A program made the position numbers and the translations under genes. The notes under the pieces were generated by a model that was not told the origin of the DNA, did no database searches, and saw only the letters and a list, made by a program, of their open reading frames with translations. From Ctena decussata (lineage: Eukaryota; Mollusca; Bivalvia; Lucinida; Lucinidae), in contig OZ022498.1 in the NCBI GenBank assembly GCA_963989385.1, positions 3,107,501 to 3,171,500 on the forward strand: a stretch of 64,000 bases of DNA, read 5' to 3'. This document shows, one piece after another, positions 60,565 to 62,065 of the stretch (the first letter of the stretch is position 1; the number at the start of each line of letters is the position of its first letter).

Positions 60565-62065
60565 GTAAGATAGACATTTTTACAAATAAATGTTTAGTAC
60601 ACAGAAACAGTCTGCTGAAATATGCGAGCAATTGATAAAATGACTATTGTTAGGGATAAAAGTAAAACAGAACTGACAGTTAGTTAAAAGTAATTCAATT
60701 GTACTAGCATAATCAGGTACAAGTGACCGTAAATCAAGCGAAAAAAGTGATAGCCTATTCAAATTGTAATTACCTGCTAATTACCAGCGACATGTAATAT
60801 AATTGCGCCGAATATAATAGCTCAATAGGTACCTACTTTAAGTCATTGTGGGGTGCTTAGAATACAGCAAACCATATGAATGGACGATTCAGATTTCCAA
60901 TTACTATTTTGTACAAACTAGGAAAATATTTCGCGGAATTTAATTTTCGTGGATCGCTACCGACCGCGAAATTCCGCGGAAATTAGGCGACGCGAAAATT
61001 TCCCATTATACGGTATGCAAATATGATTTGCGCAAAACGTGTTCTGTGGCGTCTGATCAAGGTCTACATTCTTTGCTTACAGAAATTACCATGCAAAATA
61101 AAAAAGTGAAATCCTTACCGGAAACGCCTAAATCTAGAAATGGACTCACCCAAAGGAAGGGTGGACAAGGCCACTAGTCAAGAAAAGATTAGGCTTAAGC
61201 TGCGGTCCGTTCCAAGGCGGATAGCTTTTTTGGTTTGTTCTATGTCTAGCATTGTCTTCACCTGTGTATCTGTTTAATTCGCATCATGTTTTGTTGTATG
61301 GTGTAAAAGGCTATAGATATTTTGCGGAACGGAACCGGAACAGAACTGCTGTTGTATGGTGTTAAAGGCTATAGATATTTTGCAAAACGGAACCGGAACA
61401 GAACAAAAGGCTATAGATATTTTGCGGAACGGAACTGGAACACTACCGCTAATCCTCCCGACCCTCCTGATTTCTCAAACAATAATAATTGATTATTATA
61501 ATAAAATTGATTTCTAAATTTGCATATTAATTTACGGAATAAAGCGCAATGATAGCCTCCCTTGTCAATCTTATAAATTAACTATGCGTTTTATTCCGTA
61601 AAAAGTCTAAGTTCCGTTCCGTTCCGCAAAATACCAATAGCCGTGTAAAATGGATTAGATCTAGTAGTATTAAACGACTGCAGCAAAACTATGCAAATAT
61701 GATGAACATAAACCCGACATTTTACTGCATTTGCTTTAACAGGAAATACCATGTACAACACTGGAGAATATAAAGAAGAAAAAAAAAAACAAGTTTTCAA
61801 ACCTCACGGGTTTTGGAGTCTGGGATATGTCATAACTGATCACCGAATGACTTCGACATATTTGATTAATGCAGCCAAGCAATTAAGTCTGACTCTCTCT
61901 CTCTCTCTGTAATATTTCATCTTTCTGGTAGTCTTGATTTTGTTTTAGATATCAACGAGTGCCCATCAACACCATGTGATAATGGAGGTGTTTGTTCTAA
62001 TACAATGGGGAGTTTTACTTGTAATTGCGCTGGAACCGGATTTGAAGGGACCACGTGTAGCAGCG
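1..62065 (+). CDS. Multi-EGF-domain extracellular protein, partial gene (20 exons seen)
   Basis: Twenty exons on the + strand splice into one open frame of tandem EGF-like domains, one domain per exon. Cysteine spacing is C1-x4-C2-x5-C3-x8-C4-x-C5-x9-C6. Most domains begin DVNEC or DINEC, the calcium-binding signature, and carry C-x-N-x4-F-x-C, the consensus for Asn/Asp beta-hydroxylation. The first loop is usually C-x-S-x-P-C, the POGLUT1-type O-glucose site. Such proteins are secreted or membrane-bound and act in adhesion, matrix or signalling. No signal peptide, transmembrane segment or other domain lies in the window, so the ends are outside it. The exon 1-19 splice donors fit the consensus, and all acceptors are AG followed by A. 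Candidate relatives are Notch-like, fibropellin-like or matrix EGF proteins; the exact family cannot be assigned. Exon structure is near certain, naming is not. Confidence 0.9.
273..2584 (-). pseudogene. Decayed gag-like retroelement ORF with helix-hairpin-helix
   Basis: Reading the minus strand, 2584 to about 2475 encodes [14 protein letters not shown] followed by a short helix, which resembles a helix-hairpin-helix DNA-binding motif. Next come a Lys/Arg-rich stretch (about 2160-1940) and a Ser/Asp-rich stretch (1890-1700, with [20 protein letters not shown]). Then an inserted palindrome (1546-1679), and finally a Leu-rich, possibly coiled segment at 470-390 ([16 protein letters not shown]). 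The order suggests one nucleic-acid-binding, gag-like protein that has since been broken by stops and frameshifts. No protease or RT was seen. It could instead be a retrocopied host gene. Confidence 0.35.
1546..1679. repeat. Palindromic MITE, family 4, copy 1
   Basis: Near-perfect inverted repeat of about 134 bp. Arms run from 'gaggttataaaact' to 'agttttataac', with 'gcttccgagcatgtgctcggaagc' at the centre (split here as gcttccgagca / tgctcggaagc). A second copy lies at 2778-2910. No coding capacity. Confidence 0.8.
2778..2910. repeat. Palindromic MITE, family 4, copy 2
   Basis: Second copy of the palindrome at 1546-1679, with the same 'ctcaaactcaaaataaag' arms and 'cttccgagcatg' centre. Several mismatches between arms suggest it is older or independently decayed. 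Confidence 0.8.
3926..4042 (+). CDS. EGF exon 2
   Basis: First complete exon. Acceptor ttgtag, donor gtgagt at 4043. Encodes [10 protein letters not shown] at the start and FEGATCSS at the end, with 'NTAGSF' between C3 and C4. All six cysteines and the calcium and O-glucose signatures are present. Confidence 0.93.
4043..5991 (+). other. Intron 2 with three tandem intron-module copies
   Basis: Three successive copies of a related segment begin near 4085, 4455 and 4670, each marked by 'gtccttgagatcagagga'-like sequence and a later 'cgaagtatggcc' or 'cgtagtctggcc'. No exon lies between them. A foldback element follows at 5126-5751, then the usual pre-exon module. Confidence 0.7.
5126..5751. mobile_element. 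Non-autonomous Tc1/mariner-like foldback element
   Basis: Terminal inverted repeats of about 28 bp (left 'cactactcaaaaaattt aaaggagcagct', right its near reverse complement ending 'aagtagtg') bracket about 570 bp without a long ORF. The left end is preceded by TA and the right is followed by TG-TA. The CACTACTCAAAAAA terminus resembles Tc1/mariner elements. Class is inferred from the ends only. Confidence 0.65.
5992..6108 (+). CDS. EGF exon 3
   Basis: Begins DFNEC (Phe where others have Val or Ile) after acceptor ttatag. 'NTVGSF' precedes C4. Donor is gttagt, shared with exons 4 and 5, suggesting these three form a sub-lineage of the duplication. Confidence 0.93.
6687..6803 (+). CDS. EGF exon 4
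   Basis: Encodes [10 protein letters not shown], 'NTQGSF', and a Tyr in the C5-C6 loop (GTGYEGATC). Donor gttagt. It lies 695 bp downstream of exon 3 with a homologous intron between. Confidence 0.93.
7313..7429 (+). CDS. EGF exon 5
   Basis: Encodes [10 protein letters not shown] with 'NTDGSF' and a Thr after C5 (CDCTGTG). Donor gttagt. The preceding intron (6804-7312) contains an A-rich run at 7207-7235. Confidence 0.93.
7840..7956 (+). CDS. EGF exon 6
   Basis: Encodes DVDEC and CNNGGVC (Asn instead of Asp after C2), 'NTEGSF', FDGATCSG. Acceptor ttttag, donor gtgagt. Shortest spacing in the array (527 bp from exon 5). It is followed by the longest intron. Confidence 0.93.
8150..9940 (-). 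pseudogene. Penelope-like reverse transcriptase, decayed
   Basis: On the minus strand the order of RT-like motifs is: [18 protein letters not shown] (about 9410-9355), [17 protein letters not shown] (about 9155-9105), [19 protein letters not shown] (about 9050-8990), then [20 protein letters not shown] and GTNCDPLAA (about 8925-8840). A C-terminal [16 protein letters not shown] stretch lies near 8565-8500. These match the [18 protein letters not shown] RT common in bivalves, which I place with Penelope-like elements from memory. Several frameshifts and stops break it. No endonuclease was recognised. It is a dead copy inside intron 6. Confidence 0.75.
10015..10312 (+). repeat. tRNA-derived SINE, copy 1
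   Basis: Starts 'gacgccgtggtcgagtggt', a pol III box A-like region, followed by a box B-like 'ggttcaaagc'. A body of about 220 bp follows ('gattggccatctggcgact', 'ggtctctaacacccagtg'). A closely related copy is at 26579-26875 in the paralogous intron, so the insertion predates the block duplication. Confidence 0.7.
11465..11665 (-). repeat. Dispersed repeat of about 200 bp, copy 1
   Basis: Related to 28745-28960 (same strand) and 38430-38635 (opposite strand). All share the 'ataggacaagggcctactgt' core. A minus-strand reading frame through it is open in one copy only, so it is not taken as a gene. Confidence 0.6.
11655..11873. mobile_element. MITE with CAAGGGCGTAGCTA ends
   Basis: 219-bp element. 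Left end CAAGGGCGTAGCTACC, right end is the inverted CAAGGGCGTAACTA, with ctaaa duplicated on both sides (11650-11654 and 11874-11878). The paralogous sequence near 28955 lacks it. The ends resemble hAT-type MITEs, but only 5 bp of target duplication match. Inside is another palindrome ('attttgtcaaaattgacaaaat'). Confidence 0.75.
12010..12235. mobile_element. Foldback MITE, family 1 (GAGCCGCGACA), ancestral copy A
   Basis: About 226 bp. Arms begin gagccgcgacatg and end in the inverted 'ttggttttg', with the family's 'cagatcagcct' and inverted 'aggctgatt' inner arms. The paralogous position 29083-29312 also carries a copy, so this insertion is older than the block duplication. Confidence 0.8.
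12777..14409 (+). mobile_element. CTCACCTG element (Helentron/HINE-like), copy 1
   Basis: Begins in a short T run with 'agctcacctgtgaaggtgag' (a terminal hairpin). It contains about 3.5 degenerate copies of a roughly 440-bp internal repeat ('gaccaagatggcc', 'ccttgaaacttggtatgtag') and ends in a decayed 'gacaagtgagcgatc'. The better copy is at 48290-51348. Open frames in it (for example [12 protein letters not shown]) come from the repeat and are not genes. Confidence 0.6.
15464..15614 (-). repeat. Short tRNA-derived SINE, copy 1
   Basis: On the minus strand: box A-like 'tagcgacgtggtagagtgc' and a perfect box B GGTTCGATCC (complement at 15498-15507), followed by a short tail. Ends 'cacgga...gtgac'. 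The acceptor stem does not close convincingly, so it is called a SINE rather than a tRNA gene. Confidence 0.65.
15732..15884 (-). repeat. Short tRNA-derived SINE, copy 2
   Basis: Nearly identical to the copy at 15464-15614, about 268 bp downstream, with box B complement at 15767-15776. Ends are tgtcacgg and ctgtgaca, a small inverted pair. The high identity implies a recent local duplication or two recent insertions. Confidence 0.65.
18166..18282 (+). CDS. EGF exon 7
   Basis: Divergent member: begins DVDNC (Asn replaces the Glu of the calcium motif), has CDNGGAC, and 'SDTPASFSC' with Asp at the hydroxylation position. O-glucose motif CLSTPC is kept. Donor gtaagt, like its block paralogue exon 13. 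Confidence 0.92.
18590..18775 (+). repeat. Direct repeat, copy 1 of 2
   Basis: Shares 'gagtctgttcatgaccagta' and 'gaatgaactcaatga' with 19318-19485. Origin unknown; no ends or coding capacity seen. Confidence 0.6.
19318..19485 (+). repeat. Direct repeat, copy 2 of 2
   Basis: Diverged copy of 18590-18775, about 730 bp downstream. Both lie between exon 7 and exon 8. Confidence 0.6.
20281..20516. mobile_element. Foldback MITE, family 1
   Basis: Near full-length copy: starts gagccgcgacacgag, ends 'gtcttgtcacgactc'. Inner arms 'gactcagatcagcctgg' and 'ctgatctgagtctgcgc' pair over most of the length. Confidence 0.85.
20682..20890. mobile_element. Foldback MITE, family 1, degenerate
   Basis: Diverged copy with weak ends ('gtaccgtgacaaaatc' and 'ggtttagccatgtcg'). 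The 'gtctgatcagagtct' core is still clear. Confidence 0.6.
21005..21219. mobile_element. Foldback MITE, family 1, ends worn
   Basis: Starts 'tacacgacaaaaccagc', ends 'tttaggttttttcatg'. Inner arms and the centre are intact. Outer gagccgcg ends are lost. Confidence 0.7.
21325..21528. mobile_element. Foldback MITE, family 2 (TTCGGACA), copy 1
   Basis: Outer end 'gagtcgggtaacttcggaca'. Central inverted arms 'aaacagtgaaaatcctgatg' and their complement surround 'gacggctcattatcagccgtc'. Other copies are at 38895-39107 and 45341-45555, one of them in opposite orientation. Confidence 0.8.
22783..22899 (+). CDS. EGF exon 8
   Basis: Encodes [17 protein letters not shown], 'TNTAGSF', [15 protein letters not shown]. 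Donor gtgagt. First of the tight cluster of exons 8-12. Confidence 0.93.
23365..23481 (+). CDS. EGF exon 9
   Basis: Encodes [10 protein letters not shown], 'NTAGSF', FEGATCTS. The 117 nt are identical to exon 10, while the flanking introns differ at many positions. Confidence 0.94.
24240..24356 (+). CDS. EGF exon 10
   Basis: Exact nucleotide copy of exon 9, 875 bp downstream. The preceding intron 9 carries the same pre-exon module as intron 8 ('aagaatacgaaaggggcggc') plus an extra 'caatttgttg'-less segment at 23690-23960. Donor gtgagt. Confidence 0.94.
24847..24963 (+). CDS. EGF exon 11
   Basis: Encodes [10 protein letters not shown], 'NTAGSF', and FQGATCSS (Gln instead of Glu). Donor gtgggt is the only one with this variant in the array. 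Confidence 0.92.
24964..26344 (+). other. Intron 11
   Basis: Two tandem copies of the intron module (near 25004 and 25385) without an exon between them. Then a third partial module (about 25790-25960), a SINE fragment (26016-26165) and the pre-exon segment. Confidence 0.65.
26016..26165 (+). repeat. SINE fragment (body of the 10015 family)
   Basis: Lacks the tRNA-like head. Shares 'gggccatccggggactgg' and 'cctgcttcgaatcaaggaat' with the full copies at 10015 and 26579. Confidence 0.6.
26345..26461 (+). CDS. EGF exon 12
   Basis: Encodes [10 protein letters not shown], 'NTVGSF', FEGATCSS. Donor gtgagt. Followed by a 6.2-kb intron paralogous to intron 6. Confidence 0.93.
26579..26875 (+). repeat. 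tRNA-derived SINE, copy 2
   Basis: Head 'gacgccgtggtcgagtggta' and box B-like 'gggttcatacc'. Same position in the paralogous block as 10015-10312. Confidence 0.7.
26923..27158. mobile_element. Foldback MITE, family 1, block-B-only
   Basis: Full copy from gagccgcgacg to gtcgcggctc. Flanks read 'gaaaaat' and 'aaatgttttcc'. The paralogous site at about 10355-10370 reads straight through 'gtaaaatgttttcc', so this inserted after the block duplication. Confidence 0.88.
27267..27502. mobile_element. Foldback MITE, family 1, block-B-only
   Basis: Full copy only 109 bp from the previous one. Flanks 'aataaat' and 'aaattattttgtcc'. The paralogous site near 10470 lacks it. Confidence 0.88.
27881..28202 (-). 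mobile_element. Retroposed insert with 11-bp target duplication
   Basis: About 322 bp flanked by ctctttcgttt at 27870-27880 and 28203-28213. The paralogous site at about 10855 has this motif once ('cctctttcgttttttacatg'). The insert begins with a T run, that is, a poly(A) tail on the minus strand. Contains no recognised gene, so it could be a SINE or a retrocopied RNA. Confidence 0.75.
28745..28960 (-). repeat. Dispersed repeat of about 200 bp, copy 2
   Basis: Block-B counterpart of 11465-11665. A longer minus-strand frame runs through it at 28564-28980, but the other copies do not keep it. Confidence 0.6.
29083..29312. mobile_element. Foldback MITE, family 1, ancestral copy B
   Basis: Counterpart of 12010-12235 at the same place in the paralogous block ('gtaagttaacca' / 'gcaagttaacta' before it). 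Ends are worn, as in its partner. Confidence 0.8.
30361..30738. repeat. Long AT-rich palindrome
   Basis: Left arm 'ggcatgtcaaacgttgcatt' (30363 onward) is the inverse of right-arm 'aatgcaaggtttgacatgcc' (30713-30732). The arms extend through 'tctataatcgatcatttgta' and its complement. A partly tandem left arm makes the loop. Class II foldback element or MITE; no ORF. Confidence 0.75.
30796..31135 (+). repeat. Pair of direct repeats
   Basis: 'acatccgcggtgaccttcat' through 'gggaaaaagaag' occurs at about 30798-30870 and again at about 31050-31125. The copies are nearly identical and about 250 bp apart. Confidence 0.7.
31306..31541. mobile_element. Foldback MITE, family 1, block-B-only
   Basis: Full copy between 'gatat' and 'atatatac'. 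The paralogous site at about 14505 ('gttatatatttgg') lacks it. Confidence 0.88.
32235..32436. mobile_element. Foldback MITE, family 1, outer ends lost
   Basis: Starts 'taacaatgtgtttgtgcgcc', ends 'acactttgatggt'. The block-A site near 17890-17915 has no copy. Confidence 0.75.
32712..32828 (+). CDS. EGF exon 13
   Basis: Block paralogue of exon 7. Begins DVNDC (Asp replaces Glu). CLATPC has Ala in place of the O-glucose Ser. 'NTFGSFNC', [11 protein letters not shown]. It is the only exon with Arg after C5. Frame and splice sites are intact. Confidence 0.92.
33250..34770 (+). repeat. Degenerate tandem array related to 21540-22683
   Basis: Repeated 'gcttgaaatttggtacgaag' and 'ccaggggatcctgggtttga' units are co-linear with intron 7. 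It then grades into CTCACCTG-type units ('ggcggccacacccatatatg', 'gcaaggtcaacttacg'). Terminal hairpins were not found. Confidence 0.5.
33640..33830 (+). repeat. SINE-like insert with conserved CTCCGGGTACTCCGG core
   Basis: 'ggttttctccgggtactccg' is a core I recall from SINE-like repeats of many invertebrates. It ends 'acaataaataaagtttac'. It interrupts the surrounding array: the text 'ttgaaccatagaaatac' precedes it and 'ttgaaccatagaaatat' resumes after it, which gives a target duplication of about 15 bp. Family name not certain. Confidence 0.6.
35317..35433 (+). CDS. EGF exon 14
   Basis: Encodes [10 protein letters not shown], 'NTFGSFTC', and [15 protein letters not shown] (Asn between C4 and C5, Gly after C5). 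Donor gtgagt. Confidence 0.93.
35434..36985 (+). other. Intron 14 with an old tandem duplication
   Basis: 35655-35830 and 35918-36100 look like two diverged copies of one unit: both hold 'tttacatccgacgtc' or 'gttacatccgacgtc', 'gtgatttatcaaaa'/'tgatttaccaaaa' and 'cgacgccgttt'/'taacgccgctt'. 36780-36855 has six closely spaced acgtc motifs. A frame at 36249-36506 matches nothing I recognise. Confidence 0.5.
36986..37102 (+). CDS. EGF exon 15
   Basis: Encodes [10 protein letters not shown], 'NTFGSFNC', [13 protein letters not shown]. Shares 'NTFGSFN' with exons 13, 17 and 19. Donor gtgagt. Confidence 0.93.
37839..38074. mobile_element. Foldback MITE, family 1
   Basis: Full copy from gagccgcgatacgag to catgtcgcggctc. 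Flanks 'gtgaaat' and 'aaattaac'. Confidence 0.88.
38385..38640 (+). repeat. Dispersed repeat, copy 3, with SINE-like head
   Basis: Starts 'gttggttggttgtttggtgt' then 'acagtatttcagtat', a start I recall from common bivalve repeats. The body includes 'aggcccttgtcctactatta', shared with 11465 and 28745 in the opposite orientation. Confidence 0.55.
38895..39107. mobile_element. Foldback MITE, family 2, copy 2
   Basis: From 'gggtcgggtaacttcggaca' to 'gaatttacccaacttaaccc'. Central palindrome 'gacggctcataatgagccgtc'. Confidence 0.82.
39181..40238 (+). mobile_element. GGGCGTATTAT element with (CCGT)n and internal repeats
   Basis: Begins 'acggacgtattatgacatgg' followed by a (gtcc)n run. It contains four roughly 180-bp imperfect repeats ('cttgatgaaactt' / 'tcatgaaattttgtagg'). 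It ends in a hairpin 'gggcgtattatacgcc' and 'gctcttgtta'. Architecture resembles the CTCACCTG element: 3' hairpin, core repeats, T-rich 3' edge. Helentron-like status is inferred. Confidence 0.5.
40791..41110 (+). repeat. Decayed tRNA-like SINE sequence
   Basis: 'gacctccgtggcttagtgga' resembles a tRNA head with box A. Near 41060-41105 a minus-strand tRNA-like piece ('ttgaaccctgatgtgcgcta') appears. Ends are unclear. Confidence 0.35.
41277..41498. mobile_element. Long palindromic MITE, family 5
   Basis: About 222 bp. Arms start 'ggccgtattcataaagccac' and end 'gttttatgaatacgaccc', with 'gttgctatgctgttgctaag' pairing 'cttagcaacagcatagcaac'. Centre 'aggaacagtctttgtaagac' folds on itself. Arms are only lightly mismatched, so it is fairly young. 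Confidence 0.85.
41758..41874 (+). CDS. EGF exon 16
   Basis: Encodes [17 protein letters not shown], 'NTVGTFTC', [13 protein letters not shown]. Thr replaces the O-glucose Ser and Gly replaces the usual Asp after C2. It is the only domain with Met after C6. Donor gtaagt; frame intact. Confidence 0.92.
41903..42083. mobile_element. Foldback MITE, family 3, copy 1
   Basis: Begins 'agctctagataagaggga' 29 bp after exon 16. Central palindrome 'accgtctcgacgagacggg'. Right end worn at 'aaatactcc'. Second copy at 51517-51717. Confidence 0.8.
42084..43700 (+). other. Intron 16, first part, no clear element
   Basis: About 1.6 kb of AT-rich intron with scattered short frames (for example 42424-42651), none recognised. 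Sequence 42350-42480 and 43400-43600 is C-rich ('ctccctgaa', 'cccccaggtctccaaaacc') and may be two related pieces. Confidence 0.4.
43714..43969. mobile_element. Foldback MITE, family 1
   Basis: From gagccgcgacacgac to 'cagcggctc'. A 17-bp direct duplication in the middle ('gcatagggtctaagtaa' twice) lengthens it to 256 bp. Confidence 0.85.
43983..45332. mobile_element. ACGTTT-rich inverted-repeat element, 1.35 kb
   Basis: Ends are inverted: left AGCCTCACTGACACGTTTTG then agggctagg; right 'cctagccct' then 'acagtgaggct'. The interior is packed with ACGTTT/AAACGT motifs. It contains a nested palindrome (44629-44758: 'tggtgtttatcgaagtata' with 'tatacttcgattaacacca'). No transposase frame was seen. 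Superfamily unknown. Confidence 0.7.
45341..45555. mobile_element. Foldback MITE, family 2, copy 3
   Basis: Starts 8 bp after the ACGTTT-rich element. Ends 'gaagagtcgggtaaattcgg' and 'gaagttacccaactc'. Centre 'gagacggttcataatgtgcc'. Confidence 0.82.
45610..45837. mobile_element. Foldback MITE, family 1
   Basis: From gagccatgactcgag to 'ggcggctc'. Core 'cagatcaggctggacatctg' and 'gatcagactggacggatgc' intact. Confidence 0.82.
46133..46352. mobile_element. Foldback MITE, family 1
   Basis: From gagctgcgatacgac to 'tgtcgcaggcc'. Somewhat diverged. Confidence 0.75.
46428..46735. mobile_element. Foldback element, family 6, copy 1
   Basis: Inverted arms 'aggatcttacacgagtggtc' and 'aaccacgagtgtaagattct', then a second part ending 'gcgacgtcatatgataaatt'. 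Copy 2 at 62758-63110 has the same order. Abuts the start of a segmental duplication. Confidence 0.65.
47051..47143. mobile_element. Family-1 MITE, right half only
   Basis: Only the right arm remains ('ctccgatcagactgggcgca' to 'catgtcgcgg'), ending 25 bp before exon 17. The same arm lies next to exon 19 as part of a full copy. Confidence 0.75.
47169..47285 (+). CDS. EGF exon 17
   Basis: Encodes [10 protein letters not shown], 'NTFGSFNC', [13 protein letters not shown]. Donor gtcagt, shared only with its paralogue exon 19. Confidence 0.93.
47286..48159 (+). other. Intron 17
   Basis: Homologous to the two ends of intron 19. Ends in a (CT)n microsatellite at about 48069-48119, then 'tgttgtag'. 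No other feature recognised. Confidence 0.6.
48069..48119 (+). repeat. (CT)n microsatellite before exon 18
   Basis: About 25 CT units, 41 bp upstream of the exon 18 acceptor. It adds pyrimidine to the region of the splice acceptor. Intron 19 has a shorter run (61891-61908) at the same place. Confidence 0.9.
48160..48276 (+). CDS. EGF exon 18
   Basis: Encodes [10 protein letters not shown], 'NTMGSFTC', [15 protein letters not shown]. Donor gtgagt followed by a T run that hosts the element at 48290. Confidence 0.93.
48290..51348 (+). mobile_element. CTCACCTG element (Helentron/HINE-like), full copy
   Basis: About 3.06 kb. The 5' end is 'agctcacctgagcctttagg' and can fold on itself. A (gtcc)n run follows, then internal units starting near 48393, 48847, 49301, 49758, 50328 and 50798 (spacing about 455 bp for the first four). 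The 3' end is 'gtcaggtgagcta' then hairpin 'aggaccattggtcct' and ctctgg. It sits in a T run; the paralogous intron at 62071-62088 has the T run uninterrupted. T-run target, end hairpins and core repeats fit Helentron-associated elements; that class is inferred. Confidence 0.75.
51517..51717. mobile_element. Foldback MITE, family 3, copy 2
   Basis: Full copy: 'agagccctagataagaggga' to 'cctcttatctagagctct'. Centre 'accgtctcgacgagacggt'. Lies at the end of duplication copy 1. Confidence 0.87.
51755..53562 (+). pseudogene. CFDP2-like non-LTR retrotransposon, 3'-truncated
   Basis: A G-rich leader ('ccagacccgagtgagccctg') is followed by an AP-endonuclease domain: [16 protein letters not shown] (about 52306), LGLCEMRW (52408), [20 protein letters not shown] (52620), WDWNAKVG (52732) and [13 protein letters not shown] (about 52930). 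Then the linker [10 protein letters not shown] (53050), a coiled Lys-rich region, and [18 protein letters not shown] (53507-53560), the first RT block. Two or more stops or shifts break it (for example at 52505 and 52837). The rest of RT is absent: the sequence switches to duplicated intron at about 53563. A 5'-complete, 3'-less LINE is unusual and points to deletion or recombination. Confidence 0.85.
54183..55044. mobile_element. piggyBac-like MITE with TTAA target site
   Basis: Terminal repeats ggtggtgat and atcgccacc are flanked on both sides by TTAA (54179-54182 and 55045-55048). Long inner arms pair ('aaagatcaaagggtaatttt' with 'aaaattaccctttgatcttt', and 'gagcgtcctagcaattattt' with 'aaataattgctaggacgctc' with few mismatches). 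TTAA duplication is the piggyBac hallmark. No transposase. Confidence 0.75.
55419..55763. mobile_element. MITE with CCGTATAC...TAATTTTCGCG ends
   Basis: Left 'ccgtatacgcggtaattttc', right inverse 'gaaaattaccatatatacgg'. A second palindrome lies inside ('tctttcattaacctgcagc' with 'gcaggttaatgaaaga'). Related ends occur near 60320 and 60930-61016. Confidence 0.75.
56850..57085. mobile_element. Foldback MITE, family 1
   Basis: Near-perfect copy from gagccgcgacacgac to 'tgtcggggctc'. Flanks 'tgattt' and 'attta'. Confidence 0.9.
57116..57351. mobile_element. Foldback MITE, family 1, next to exon 19
   Basis: Full copy from gagccgcgacatgac to 'aggtcgcggct'. It ends 25 bp before the first base of exon 19. 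Confidence 0.85.
57377..57493 (+). CDS. EGF exon 19
   Basis: Paralogue of exon 17. Encodes [10 protein letters not shown], 'NTFGSFNC', and [13 protein letters not shown] (Ser after C5 and Asp before the last Thr, unlike exon 17). Donor gtcagt. Confidence 0.93.
58257..58340 (-). repeat. tRNA-like SINE fragment
   Basis: Minus strand: 'ggactagtgttcgcctttca' and box B-like 'gggctcgactccca'. Only a head with no body was recognised, and box A is weak. Confidence 0.35.
58621..58815 (+). repeat. Imperfect G/C-run minisatellite
   Basis: About four units of 'ttttccgggggg aaattctactatatagcc' type, plus inverted-looking 'ccaggggggaaatccact'. Similar 'ccccttccccgcggaaaaatggctatag' pieces occur at 57797-57828. 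Confidence 0.6.
59407..59466 (+). repeat. (TC)n(TG)n microsatellite
   Basis: About 22 TC units passing directly into TG units; simple compound tract. Confidence 0.9.
60925..61016. repeat. Decayed end of a CCGTATA-type MITE
   Basis: 'tttcgcggaatttaattttc' and 'gcgaaaatttcccattatac' then ggtat, resembling the ends of 55419-55763. A possible other end lies near 60318 ('atttcgcggtttttaatttt'). Confidence 0.5.
61291..61443 (+). repeat. Three tandem units, about 40-58 bp
   Basis: 'aaaggctatagatattttgc' then 'ggaacggaaccggaacagaac' type repeats at about 61305, 61363 and 61405. Related inverted pieces flank it (61530-61640, 57930-57995: 'ccgttccgttccgcaaaata'). Confidence 0.75.
61949..62065 (+). 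CDS. EGF exon 20
   Basis: Paralogue of exon 18. Encodes [10 protein letters not shown], 'NTMGSFTC', [15 protein letters not shown]. Donor gtgagt followed by an 18-T run. Last exon seen; its phase-1 donor implies a further exon downstream of the window. Confidence 0.93.

Larger units (their letters stand above)
57494..61948 (+). other. Intron 19
   Basis: Only its two ends match intron 17. The middle holds minisatellite-like sequence (58621-58815), a tRNA-like fragment on the minus strand (58257-58340), a (TC)n(TG)n tract (59407-59466), T-, A- and C-rich runs, MITE ends (60320, 60925-61016) and a tandem repeat (61291-61443). Frames such as 57549-57983 are not supported as genes. 59560-60300 shows nothing recognisable. 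Confidence 0.6.

Noticed and set aside
3926..62065. EGF exons as dead satellite copies
   Set aside because: All 20 are in frame, with all cysteines and intact GT/AG sites; a dead array of this age would show stops or shifts.
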